A DNA stretch of 64,000 nt. It comes from Ureibacillus thermophilus. GTDB taxonomy: Bacteria; Bacillota; Bacilli; Bacillales_A; Planococcaceae. The position numbers and the translations under genes were made by a program. The first letter of the stretch is position 1. Every line of letters begins with the position of its first letter. Location of the stretch: the NCBI RefSeq assembly GCF_004331915.1, contig NZ_CP036528.1:1006567-1070566 (forward strand), in the 5' to 3' direction. The notes below the pieces were generated by a model. That model did not search any database. It saw only the letters and a list, made by a program, of their open reading frames with translations, and was not told the DNA's origin. Of this stretch, positions 16,625 through 25,694 are shown piece after piece.

Positions 16625-18019
16625 TTATTTTTCTATATCAATTTCTATACCAGATTTAAATTCAATAGTTAGTTTATCATCATAGACCGTTATTTTCTCT
16701 ATAAGTCTCCTTACTAGTTGCTCATCATACTCCTCAAGGAGGATGGATTGTTCATTAATGAATTTTTCCATATCTTCTAGCCTTTGCTTGGAGCCCTTTT
16801 TGCCAGCTTCTTCTGCTAAAGCCTTATGCCTTTCCTCTCTGAGCCTGTAAATCTCATCGGCTATATCGTTATAATCTTCTTTGGAATTGGCCAGCCTCAA
16901 AAGGTCTTTTTGTAATTCCTCTAGCTTTTTATCTATCTCGGAAACAATATTATTGTCCGTTTCACTTATCACTGTTTCTATATTTTCCTTTAAGATAGTT
17001 AAAAAGCCATCCTTTTGCCCTATTAGTTTATTAATTGCATCAACCGTAGCAAGGCCTATCATATCCTCCAGCACGGTTCGGGAATGACAAGTTAACCCTG
17101 TATTCTCAAGTCTACTGACGCATCTCCAAACAATCGATTTTTTACCTCGGTTATTCCAATGAACTCTACGGTATATTTCGCCACACTCTCCACAGAAGAT
17201 AATTTGTGAAAATACATGATTTGAACTAAAGTTTCTTTTCTTTCCGCTAGTACTTATATGTCCTCTACTTCTACGGACTAACTCTTCTTGTACCTGCATG
17301 AAAATTTCACGCGGGATAATGGCTTCATGGTTATTCTCTACATAATACTGAGGTACGATTCCGTTATTCACAACCCTCTTTTTTGTAAGAAAATCTACCG
17401 TATAAGTTTTTTGGAGCAGTGCATCACCAATGTATTTTTCATTGCTTAATATTTTCCTTATAGTACTGGTATGCCACCTTTTTTTCCCCGCTCCCGTAAG
17501 TATGCCATCAGCTTCAAGTCCTTTTTTGATTTTATCCATACTTGAGCCTTCAAGATACTCTCGGTAAATCCTTTTGACTATTTCAGCTTCCTCCGGCACA
17601 ATTACTAATCGCTTATTTTCATCTTTGGTATATCCTAAAAACCTAGAACAATTGACCATTACCTCTCCCTGTTGGTATCGGTATTGATAGCCAAGTTTTA
17701 CATTCTGGCTTAATGACTGGCTCTCTTGTTGCGCTAAGGATGCCATAATGGTAAGCATAATTTCACCTTTGGCATCCAGTGTATTGATATTTTCTTTCTC
17801 AAAATATACCGCAACGTTTTTATCTTTAAGTTTTCTGATGTATTGTAGACAGTCCAAGGTATTTCTAGCAAATCGGCTTATTGATTTGGTAATAACCATA
17901 TCAATTTTCCCAGCCATGCACTCATCAATCATTCGATTAAATTCGTCGCGATTTTTTGTATTTGTGCCGCTGATACCATCATCAGCAAAGATCCCTGCAA
18001 ATTCCCACTCTAAATCAGA
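16625..18019 (-). pseudogene. Large serine recombinase, N-terminus missing
   Basis: About 465 codons remain, from [18 protein letters not shown] onward. The rest of the resolvase catalytic domain follows ([20 protein letters not shown]), then the recombinase domain, a zinc ribbon ([10 protein letters not shown] and later cysteines) and a coiled coil near the C-terminus. The first 60 or so residues, with the YxRxS catalytic serine, are absent. A TAA precedes the homology at about 18020, where the unrelated gene at 18030 ends. An ATG at 17932 would give a 435-residue product without the nucleophile. Such recombinases move integrative elements, so this may be what is left of the ars island's integrase. 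Confidence 0.85.
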
Positions 18020-18029
18020 AGTATTTTAC

Positions 18030-19127
18030 TTATGACATATCTAATACTTTATTGACTTCATCTAGGATTATCTCTTGAACTGTTTTTACTCCTCCATGAA
18101 TGATATTAATGTTAAGTTCTTTTAAATTATTTAGTATATTTTCTAAAAGTTTTTTACCTTTTATCCGCTTAATGTATTCTCCATATTTGAATTTAGATAG
18201 TGTTTCTAATGGAATTGTATTATACATAATATTAAAAATTATAGATTTCTCAATCATTAATTTAGTCTGAACATCATCAATAAAAGTGTCTTTTAATAAT
18301 AAAAAATATCTAAACGTCACATCATGTCTAATATATGGAGTAAAACCTAATGCCAAAGAGGTTAGTAAGATTTCCAATGTTTGTGCAACATATGAATACG
18401 TTGCTATGTTAAATACATCAATATTAGATAAATCTTGAAATTGGGGATATTCTTTTTTATATCTTTCACAACGTTGTTCTAAGGTCATTTGAGAGTCTGT
18501 GGAGTCAATGTATACTAGATTGTTCAAAATAAATTCGTCGATCTTACTTTCGATGTCTGATATCGTTCTAAATTTCTCATAAAATTCCTGTTTTCCACTT
18601 ACTTTAGTATTAAGTATGCTTGAAATAAAAATCCAATAAAACTTATTTATAAAATCTTCGTTTTTAGTTTCATATTTCAATAACATTGATTTAATCGGTA
18701 GAATATGGATTGTGTTTTCAATATTATTTAACAGATTTAACGTATCATGAAAAGCGGTTTTAAAAATTCTTATAGTATTTTTATCTACAAACTTATCATC
18801 TGGTATCCTAAAAAAAGGTTCCATTTTCAATATAGGGTCTGGAACTACATGGTAATCTCCAAATAATTTGAAATAATAATGTTCAAAATCATCTATATCT
18901 AAATATATAGCACCCGATAACAATAAACTTTCAATTGAATTAGGACGCCTATCATTTTCAAAAACCAACAAACTTAATCTTTTAAGCCAAAAAATTTTGA
19001 CCTCATCTATTATTTTTAAAATAGTATTTGAATCTAAATCTTCTTTCAACACAAATGGCTGATACTTTATTAATAAATCACTATATTCTTTCTGAATCTT
19101 GTTTAATACAGGACTGTTAAATTCCAT
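18030..19127 (-). CDS. Unknown protein, second gene of a two-gene accessory operon (365 aa)
   Basis: I do not recognise this family. It is 365 residues, predicted mainly helical, rich in Ile, Leu, Phe, Asn and Lys, with no signal peptide and no obvious catalytic motif. Some hydrophobic stretches (FYWIFISSIL, TLEILLTSLALGFTPY) are short and more likely core helices than membrane segments. The ATG has a good AAGGAG site inside the end of the upstream gene; the two genes overlap by 11 bases, so they are almost certainly co-translated. Base composition is clearly more AT-rich than the core genes, suggesting acquisition by transfer. Context suggests a defence-type operon; this is inference. Confidence 0.7.
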   Translation of the reverse strand: MEFNSPVLNKIQKEYSDLLIKYQPFVLKEDLDSNTILKIIDEVKIFWLKRLSLLVFENDRRPNSIESLLLSGAIYLDIDDFEHYYFKLFGDYHVVPDPILKMEPFFRIPDDKFVDKNTIRIFKTAFHDTLNLLNNIENTIHILPIKSMLLKYETKNEDFINKFYWIFISSILNTKVSGKQEFYEKFRTISDIESKIDEFILNNLVYIDSTDSQMTLEQRCERYKKEYPQFQDLSNIDVFNIATYSYVAQTLEILLTSLALGFTPYIRHDVTFRYFLLLKDTFIDDVQTKLMIEKSIIFNIMYNTIPLETLSKFKYGEYIKRIKGKKLLENILNNLKELNINIIHGGVKTVQEIILDEVNKVLDMS

Positions 19128-20589
19128 AGTTTAACTCCTTATATTTTTGTTTATACCAATCTGGAAAATCATATTGACTTGCTAACAATTCTATGTGCTT
19201 TCTAAAAACTTTCTCTGTATCATAAATAACGCTCGGTAACTTTTGATAATTCTCTATATCAGGTATCGAATGGTATTTATGGAGTGGGTTGTCACAAAAT
19301 ATCATTGAACTTTCTCGTATTGCTCCCCAAAAGCCATGAACATAGTTGTTATCATATTCATAATAAATTTCATATAATTCCTTTTCATCTACTATTTCAA
19401 ACTTCTTTTTAATAGATTGTGTATCAAAGTATCGAACATCTATATCTAAAAACTCCTCAAACATAGGTTCATTTACAAGTGCATTTAATATTGGTATTTC
19501 AATATGGCTATTTTCATCAACAATTGAACTTTCTCTTGCTCTTAACAAAACATGTTTATATTTTCCTACTCCATAAAGTTGATAATCTAAAAAAATACTT
19601 GAATTTGTATTTTCATTCATTAACAAATACTTCATCATAATGTAAACTTCTAAAATAGTTCTAAAAGCATGTCGCCCTAAAATAGAGTTTTCCAATTTTT
19701 TATCAATTAGTTCTTCAAATATTTTTGTCATATATACTGTTGATCCTAGTAGTACATTAAATTTTGCATCTTCTAATAAATTTTTTTTATTCTCTAACAG
19801 TAATTGTTCTAATACTTTTTTAGTATCATCAATGAATAAATTTACATCTGAAATTTGCTCACGAAACTCTATATACATGGGTTTACAATCAGTTAGCATT
19901 CCTAACTCACTCCAAAAATAGGAAATGTAACTGTCGTTCTTTTCTTCAAAGTCTAACCCCTCTAAAGATCTTATAGATGATCTGTATAATCTCATTCTTT
20001 CATCTTCATGTTCAATTAGGCTATAATTTTTGATAGCCTCCACCCCATTAAGACCTTCGAACAAATTTATTTTCCCTATATATAATGGTAAACAAATAAT
20101 AAGATATCGAAGATCAGTAGTTGTATTAGATTGTGGATTATTAAACTCTTTAACAGCCTCCCTGATTATTGATAACCTATACTCCACAGTTTGCTCTCTA
20201 ACGTAAAAGTATTTGTTAAACAGTTCATACTTATCACCTCGAAATAAAATTGTGAGAGGAGATAAAACAGCTGGCTCGACAAAACGATTGATTATATCAT
20301 AAATTTCCCTTTGTTCTTGTTCCTTAGCATTTGTTATTTGAGATATTTTTGGTTTATAAATATCTATATCTAATCTTGATAATAAATATAGGATTCTTTG
20401 TCCAATTTCTAATCCTTCTTTTCTACCGTAATGGAGTAGTATTAATCCCAACCATAGATACTCTGGTAATCTTTCTTTAGTCCAAGAGTTTAATGCTAAT
20501 TTATCTCCAAGTATTGAATTCATAGGAGTAATAATTTTCCCTTTAATATATTTATGGTCAGACAATCTACTTCGCCCTTTTGTTTCCAA
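19117..20589 (-). CDS. DUF5677-like protein, first gene of a two-gene accessory operon (about 490 aa)
   Basis: A large helical protein with no signal peptide. The region GRHAFRTILEVYIMMKYLLM, followed about 100 residues later by YVHGFWGAIRES, matches the arrangement of DUF5677-type proteins: an Arg/Glu helix, then a helix with a conserved His. Its biochemical role is unknown. The TTG at 20589 is chosen because AGGAGGT lies about 7 bases upstream; an in-frame TTG at 20610 lies upstream of that site. It overlaps the 365-aa gene. It sits among restriction-modification, nuclease and recombinase genes in an AT-rich block, so a phage-defence role is a reasonable guess. The domain call is from memory of the pattern. 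Confidence 0.6.
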   Translation of the reverse strand: METKGRSRLSDHKYIKGKIITPMNSILGDKLALNSWTKERLPEYLWLGLILLHYGRKEGLEIGQRILYLLSRLDIDIYKPKISQITNAKEQEQREIYDIINRFVEPAVLSPLTILFRGDKYELFNKYFYVREQTVEYRLSIIREAVKEFNNPQSNTTTDLRYLIICLPLYIGKINLFEGLNGVEAIKNYSLIEHEDERMRLYRSSIRSLEGLDFEEKNDSYISYFWSELGMLTDCKPMYIEFREQISDVNLFIDDTKKVLEQLLLENKKNLLEDAKFNVLLGSTVYMTKIFEELIDKKLENSILGRHAFRTILEVYIMMKYLLMNENTNSSIFLDYQLYGVGKYKHVLLRARESSIVDENSHIEIPILNALVNEPMFEEFLDIDVRYFDTQSIKKKFEIVDEKELYEIYYEYDNNYVHGFWGAIRESSMIFCDNPLHKYHSIPDIENYQKLPSVIYDTEKVFRKHIELLASQYDFPDWYKQKYKELNYGI

Positions 20590-20709
20590 CAGATTTACCT
20601 CCTGTTTCAATCTATTTTTGTATTAATAATTGTTTAACAGAACTTACTCCATTAAAGAAAGAGAGAGCAGAGTTTTGCCAACAACAAAAAAGAGAAATTG
20701 AACAACATA

Positions 20710-21501
20710 TTATAAATTTTCTTCTAAAACGGACCAATCCCTACCTTGTGAGAGGTCAACTTGGAACTCTTCAAGGAATAGTTTTAAGACATATTCTGCA
20801 TTATCTGGCCCGCCAATATACCAATGTTCAGGAGAGAGAGCAACAGTAATGACATCCCATGAATACATTTCTCTCAGGAAACGCAAGTCCCTTCGTATTT
20901 CCTCTGTATCCTTTAAAATGTAGCAAGTATGTCCAGATTCAGTTTTACTTTGGAACGCAAAGAAGTCCAAATCCAGGTCTAAGATTAAGGAATGTCCTTC
21001 TGTATATGAGTTCATGAGATTCATCTCCTTAGCAAACTCTAGCATCTCTATTGAATCCCAATGAATCCCCCAAAGTTTCTCTATCCGTTTTTTGGGGAGA
21101 TGTTTTTGCAGGTAAAGTGAGTGAGACTCTTGATCGAATAACCCATCTTGATCTTCTGGAGAAACATAAACTATTGTTTGGATTGTTTCTCTTGCAAAAC
21201 CAGCCCATATGAAGTTATCTATTCCTACAATTGTTTCATTCCCTAATTTACTTTCCGTTAGAGATGACAGTTCCTTTAATCCCTTAGCTTGTAACAGCCC
21301 TGGAACCATTGCTCCATCGTTTGCAGCATCGAGGTGCTGGTCAACATGAAATAGCGTTGCATTGTTTTGAATCCACCCCTTGTCACGAGCTAAATCCCAT
21401 GCAACAAATGCCCAATTATGGTGTTTCATTAGAAAAATTTTTTGCTCTGGAAACACAACTTTCCATTTATCGTCCTCTCTCCAAGTCACTTTTGTTTTCA
21501 C
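20710..21501 (-). CDS. UPF0489 family protein (arginase/deacetylase-like metal motifs)
   Basis: A 263-residue protein. HVDQHLDAAND (Asp54, His56, Asp58) and ILDLDLDFFAF (Asp175, Asp177, Asp179) look like the metal ligands of the arginase/histone-deacetylase fold. They are also the landmarks of the UPF0489 family, which includes human C5orf22. ALSPEHWYIGG near the C-terminus also fits. No enzymatic activity is established. The GTG at 21501 is directly behind AGGAG; an in-frame GTG at 21489 is an alternative. Transcribed toward the two-gene operon, 120 bases away. Confidence 0.7.
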   Translation of the reverse strand: MKTKVTWREDDKWKVVFPEQKIFLMKHHNWAFVAWDLARDKGWIQNNATLFHVDQHLDAANDGAMVPGLLQAKGLKELSSLTESKLGNETIVGIDNFIWAGFARETIQTIVYVSPEDQDGLFDQESHSLYLQKHLPKKRIEKLWGIHWDSIEMLEFAKEMNLMNSYTEGHSLILDLDLDFFAFQSKTESGHTCYILKDTEEIRRDLRFLREMYSWDVITVALSPEHWYIGGPDNAEYVLKLFLEEFQVDLSQGRDWSVLEENL

Positions 21502-22199
21502 ACTCCTCTTCTCCTTTAATCTTTACCTATATTATTCAGCTAAATATAAAGAAACCTTTCTTTAAATAATCTGCTCTCGTTCAACAAAGGTTTTTTTACT
21601 CCTTTTTAAACTATTTATTCCTAATCACACCGCTTGACACGCTTGTAAGTATCAATAAGAAACACCCATCAAATCAAGGAGTCCCCTATGATTCAATTCT
21701 ATCTTTTTTCTTCTTCGCCATGTTCTTTAACTTCTAAATTTATTTATCTGACAAATGGATCAGACAGTTTCAATCGCCATCACCCCACACATAATTCCCC
21801 ATATCTTATATTTTGTGTAACTCGCTAAATAGATGAAAGGCTTGTTAATTTCTATCTTCTTTAGTGTTTTGTTTTTCAGTTAAACACTCAATTTATTAAG
21901 TGTACTTACAATAATGCTAGTAATAAATTGTCATTTCATAAAGGTTCTTATAGAAATTTGTTGAATATTGTATATTTAATTAAATGGCCCTTTAATTGAA
22001 TAAAAGAAGCGATACCTCATTAAAGCATCGTACACGTTAACCATCCTCGAAGCGAGCCTCACCACAGATCATGGAAGTTAATTAGTTCTTCACTGGGAGT
22101 TCAATAAGGAAAAGAAAATTAAGATAATACACGTTACGCTTTAAATTAGCTTTTCATTTAATGATTTTTTGAGTTTATTAATACTTCAATAGGAAGAGG
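21502..22199. other. AT-rich intergenic region
   Basis: About 700 bases with no convincing coding sequence. The divergent promoter for the UPF0489 gene should lie near 21510-21560. Nothing else supported. Confidence 0.5.
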
Positions 22200-22700
22200 T
22201 TACCTCTTAGTACATCTATACTTGAAGGGGGTGGGGCGCAAAACGTTAGTAGCCGAAGGCTTGATATATGTTACTCCCCCTCGGAATTTTTTTATAAAAA
22301 ATCCCTTATATAGGGTGATTTCAAAAATTCTAAAGTATTTTTTAGAAACTTTAAGGAGTTTACTAAATGTCTTTAATCATCCTCAATATTCTTTTTATTT
22401 GATAAAAATTTCTTTTTTCTTAAGCATGTTTTCTCCGCCAGTTATAAATAGCTCTTTAATTTGGACAAATCTACTAATATTGTAAAATATTTAAATTTAA
22501 TGTAAATATTTTTCCTAATTCCCACTTATTTTTTTATATCTAATAAGCAGGAAATTATGTCAAAAATACCATACAAAAAAGGAATTGCAAAAATGATGCA
22601 GAAATAAATGGAAATAAAAGGGATGAATAGTTATGAAGGTAAATGGAGTAGAGGTAATAGAAATTGTCAAAACAAAAATACCGGAAGATAAAGTCTTTAA
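22200..22700 (+). repeat. Direct repeat, copy A (leader plus start of small gene)
   Basis: This stretch is repeated at 27411-27790. Identity is high in the leader (22208-22350), the 22350-22400 stretch and around the small gene start (22550-22710). Copy A has about 150 extra bases near 22400-22545. The two copies flank the restriction-modification genes in the same orientation. Confidence 0.9.
22222..22293 (+). ncRNA. Structured RNA leader or small RNA, copy A
   Basis: TTG-A-AGGGGG (22222-22231) pairs with CCCCCT-CGG (22276-22284), followed by AATTTTTTT. This gives a terminator-like stem with one bulged A and a 44-nt loop containing GGGGCGCAAAACGTTAG. In copy B the outer pairs are C-G instead of T-G, so pairing is kept while sequence changed. 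The loop differs at only two positions. This argues for a functional RNA. A second small hairpin (CCCT..AGGG) follows at 22303-22315. I do not recognise an Rfam family. Confidence 0.6.
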
Positions 22701-23007
22701 GGTAATCTACAAAGATAAAAAGATATTAAAGAAAACTATCAAAGCTGAGTTTCGAATGGTAAACAAACATAGGAAAATATGGGCCTATATAGTAAAAGAT
22801 GAAAACTTCATGGATCTTCAAGAGGATTACATAAATATATTTAGCAAAATCCATGAAAAGATATATGAATACTTAATAAGGCACCATGGATATATTATCA
22901 GTCCATTGTGTTTAGCAATTAAAAAATCCAGTGTTTTGCAAGATTTAGAAAAAATGAAAAAGCAAGTACAAACTGATAGTTCAGGATGGTATTTCCTTCT
23001 TGAATAA
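22633..23007 (+). CDS. Unknown small protein downstream of the RNA leader (124 aa)
   Basis: Not recognised. A basic protein of 124 residues beginning MKVNGVEVIEIVKTKIPEDK, with a beta-rich start and helical middle (EDYINIFSKIHEKIYEYLI), no signal or membrane segment. A short upstream frame, MSKIPYKKGIAK, precedes it and is also present in copy B, where it runs in frame into the gene start. The truncated duplicate at 27635 shows the N-terminus is conserved (conservative changes V/I), which supports real coding. The gene lies about 340 bases after the structured leader and converges on the methyltransferase gene. Confidence 0.65.
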   Translation: MKVNGVEVIEIVKTKIPEDKVFKVIYKDKKILKKTIKAEFRMVNKHRKIWAYIVKDENFMDLQEDYINIFSKIHEKIYEYLIRHHGYIISPLCLAIKKSSVLQDLEKMKKQVQTDSSGWYFLLE

Positions 23008-23142
23008 TCCCGCTTACGTTGACGTCCCATGTATTCACAATAACAGGTGGAACTATAGGGCTAGGTGGATATACAACTCAATTCTAATGCCTAAAGTAAA
23101 CCAGAATATTATGGGAAGGACTCCAATCATGGAGCCCTATAT

Positions 23143-24729
23143 TTACAGTAATAAAGTAAGCTGTTGAGGTTGTTCCGACTCTTGTACACCCATAATTCTA
23201 GCTAATTTCTTTGCAGATATCTTTCCTAATTCTTTAGGTTCAACTTTTTTTAGTCCTCCCCCATATTCTCGTCCCGCTTTAATAAATTGCTCATGTCCAA
23301 TACTTTGTAGTGCATTAAAAACAGCTTCGTACAATAATGGATCGTTATTTAGCGCCTTCTTCAAGGAACCTTTTGGATACAATAATAAGAATACGTTAGT
23401 AGCGATAGCCTGGGATTTATTCCAGATAAATCTAAATGGATTTGAATCGCCTTCTCCCCTTCCCATATAAGTACATAAGAAGGGGGCTGGTTGCCTTTTC
23501 TCTTGGCTATACCATATCTTACGCTTACTTGTTAGATAACCGTTAGCAACTCCTAATTCCTTTCCCTTTTGCAGGTACTCCCAAAAATCAGGATATCTTT
23601 CTTGTATTATCTCTTCTGGAAGGTCACAATCAATCACAACTAAATTTTCGTTAAGTAATGGATATCCGTTTTCTCCGCTTTCGATAATGTCATTTTTAAG
23701 AATTCTAGGGGGTGGGAGAATCGGACGTAAGCATTCGAATGGAATTCCCTTTTGTACGGCGTCATCTTTACTTAGGATGAAGAACTCATTGTTTCCAGTT
23801 GCGATACCTCGTTTAATATCAAAGAACTCCGATAGAATTGAATAAGTCTGGTCTTCTTTGTTGTTTTCCTCGGTGGAGTTCGGTGTTAAAAATACTGTCC
23901 ACTTATCAATCTTCTTCAACTCACCAATGCTTACGGTTTTAGTAATGAGTGGTTTCTTAGGGCTTCCACCAAAGGAGAAAGTTACCATATCTAAATCACA
24001 AGGAGTTTTCTTTTGGTACACTACCACCGACGATGTCACAAGTGCATCATCAAATCGTAAGTCTTTTGGGTCGTATTTATGAATATGAGTTACTGTAACT
24101 TTTTCTGTTAGATAACTTCTTATCACTCTTCCATAATTTACATCCATAAACTCGGAAGGTATTAACCAAGCAGCAATTGAATCATTTTCCAACCATTTAT
24201 GGGAGAGCAGTATAAAGTAACAGTACAAGCCTGCCAATCCGCTTATGTTTAGATCCAATTGTTCCTTAACCGCATTCTTTAATAGCTCTTTGTAATCTTT
24301 ATCCAAGTGATGATGCCTTACATAAGGTGGATTTGTAATAAGTAAGTTGAATAAGTCCTTTGAATTAACCTCCTGTGTAAAATCGCCATTTCTTATGTCG
24401 AGGTTCCATCCCCTCCAAAGGTTTTGAGAATAATTTACTATTTCTTCATCTTTTTCAATTCCGAGTGCAATTTCAACTTGCTCATTATCAATCTTTTGCA
24501 ACAAAGCTGAATAAAAGGAACCTGTACCAATTGCAGGTTCAAGAAATCTTATGACTTCATCTTTCTTACCCATTTTTTTTCGAATAGTTAATACAAAATC
24601 GACAATTTCAGAAGCTAATCCTGGCGGAGTGGCGTATTGACCTAGCTTGTTTCTTTCGACCATACTCTTGGATTCATCAATCTTATGTTGTACGTTTAAT
24701 CTTTCCTTTTCAATGTCATAGATGTTCAT
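23143..24729 (-). CDS. N6-adenine DNA methyltransferase of a XamI-type restriction-modification system
   Basis: A 528-residue methyltransferase of the Eco57I/gamma type. Motif X-like GQYATPPGLASEIVDF (about 30-45) is followed by AdoMet motif I FLEPAIGTGSFYS (about 62-74) and catalytic motif IV ITNPPYVRHHH (about 135). The C-terminal half is the target-recognition region. It methylates adenine in the recognition site to protect host DNA. The start is 5 bases from the stop of the restriction gene, so the two form an operon with the nuclease first. No damage seen. Confidence 0.9.
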   Translation of the reverse strand: MNIYDIEKERLNVQHKIDESKSMVERNKLGQYATPPGLASEIVDFVLTIRKKMGKKDEVIRFLEPAIGTGSFYSALLQKIDNEQVEIALGIEKDEEIVNYSQNLWRGWNLDIRNGDFTQEVNSKDLFNLLITNPPYVRHHHLDKDYKELLKNAVKEQLDLNISGLAGLYCYFILLSHKWLENDSIAAWLIPSEFMDVNYGRVIRSYLTEKVTVTHIHKYDPKDLRFDDALVTSSVVVYQKKTPCDLDMVTFSFGGSPKKPLITKTVSIGELKKIDKWTVFLTPNSTEENNKEDQTYSILSEFFDIKRGIATGNNEFFILSKDDAVQKGIPFECLRPILPPPRILKNDIIESGENGYPLLNENLVVIDCDLPEEIIQERYPDFWEYLQKGKELGVANGYLTSKRKIWYSQEKRQPAPFLCTYMGRGEGDSNPFRFIWNKSQAIATNVFLLLYPKGSLKKALNNDPLLYEAVFNALQSIGHEQFIKAGREYGGGLKKVEPKELGKISAKKLARIMGVQESEQPQQLTLLL

Positions 24730-24734
24730 TATTA

Positions 24735-25694
24735 CTACAACCCCAATTTATCCATATCTTCAATTCGATGTTCCCAAACCCAATCCAATCCCTCAGCTGC
24801 TTCATATCCTAAATATCCTGAATCAAAATATCCACACAGAAACAATATAAGTTTAATCTCCTTACCGTATGTAGCCTGTAACTGCCGTATTTTTGTGGCT
24901 TCTTCTTTTCTCCTTTTGTTAGTATTAGTGAAGTCGCCTGCTGATTTACACTCAATAAGAATTGGATATTCAACGTCTTTAGCGTTTTTCCTCTGAATAA
25001 CTACATCAATGGGAATATTAACCTTTTTATCATTATCATTCTCTAATATGACAGGTATATTCATTCTAAAACTATACGTTCCCTTTTTCATCTCTGTAAT
25101 AGGTTTATCACTCGGGTGAATCAACTTAACGTAACCACGTTTCTGAAGAAAATCATCAATCAATTTAAGTTGGCGTTGTTCTTGAGCATTTTTGATAATC
25201 GGGTCAGCTACCGAACCACAAAGACGGTCAGCTACAATGCTTGAAGCACGATAGCGTTCTTCATTATTGGGTTTTTTTCCCTCTGCAAGCCATGTAAATA
25301 TATCTTTATCTAGTAATTTAATTATAACACCGCAAATTGCTGTTAAATTACGTTCTAATTCCTCTTTTTTCATTCTTTTCGGTAACTTTCCTTCTTCCAA
25401 AGTCTTGACAATAGAACCGTTTGCATACGCTAATCCAGTTAATCTGTCCCTTGCAATAGGCGGTGATGTACACATTCTAAGGACAGATACTATCGAAGGA
25501 TGTTGTTTAATTTTTTCTGGACTTATGTTAGTCAGGTCTTCAAGAATTTTCAATCCTTGTTCAACCTGTTTTGTTGTTTCAATTCTGGTTACTCTGTATG
25601 CTTCTGGAGCAAATTCCATAAACCATTTATTGTATAGGTCAACAGATTGCGCCACATCTTTTTTCCAAAGAAATGGTTTATCAGCATTTATCAA
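24735..25694 (-). CDS. XamI family type II restriction endonuclease
   Basis: A 319-residue protein that matches the XamI restriction enzyme family (RE_XamI): KPFLWKKDVAQSVDLYNKWF, APEAYRVTRIETTKQVE and TSPPIARDRLTGLAY. A PD-(D/E)XK nuclease core is visible as Asp230 in NIPIDVVI and Glu248-x-Lys250 in PILIECKSAGD. The prototype XamI cuts GTCGAC; specificity here is inferred only from family membership. A TTG start follows AGAGGG. It is transcribed before its methyltransferase, so protection on entering a new cell must depend on a control not seen here. Confidence 0.88.
   Translation of the reverse strand: MINADKPFLWKKDVAQSVDLYNKWFMEFAPEAYRVTRIETTKQVEQGLKILEDLTNISPEKIKQHPSIVSVLRMCTSPPIARDRLTGLAYANGSIVKTLEEGKLPKRMKKEELERNLTAICGVIIKLLDKDIFTWLAEGKKPNNEERYRASSIVADRLCGSVADPIIKNAQEQRQLKLIDDFLQKRGYVKLIHPSDKPITEMKKGTYSFRMNIPVILENDNDKKVNIPIDVVIQRKNAKDVEYPILIECKSAGDFTNTNKRRKEEATKIRQLQATYGKEIKLILFLCGYFDSGYLGYEAAEGLDWVWEHRIEDMDKLGL

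Noticed and set aside
22222-22293. c-di-GMP (GEMM) riboswitch, because of GGGGCGCAAA
   Set aside because: The remaining conserved GEMM elements (GGCAAACC, GCCTAA and the second helix) are not present.
22222-22485. Open frame of 87 codons over the leader
   Set aside because: It spans the structured RNA and its T-run, and the second copy does not preserve a comparable frame.
22222-23007. Type III toxin-antitoxin (repeat RNA plus endoRNase)
   Set aside because: The leader is not a tandem repeat and the 124-aa protein does not look like ToxN.
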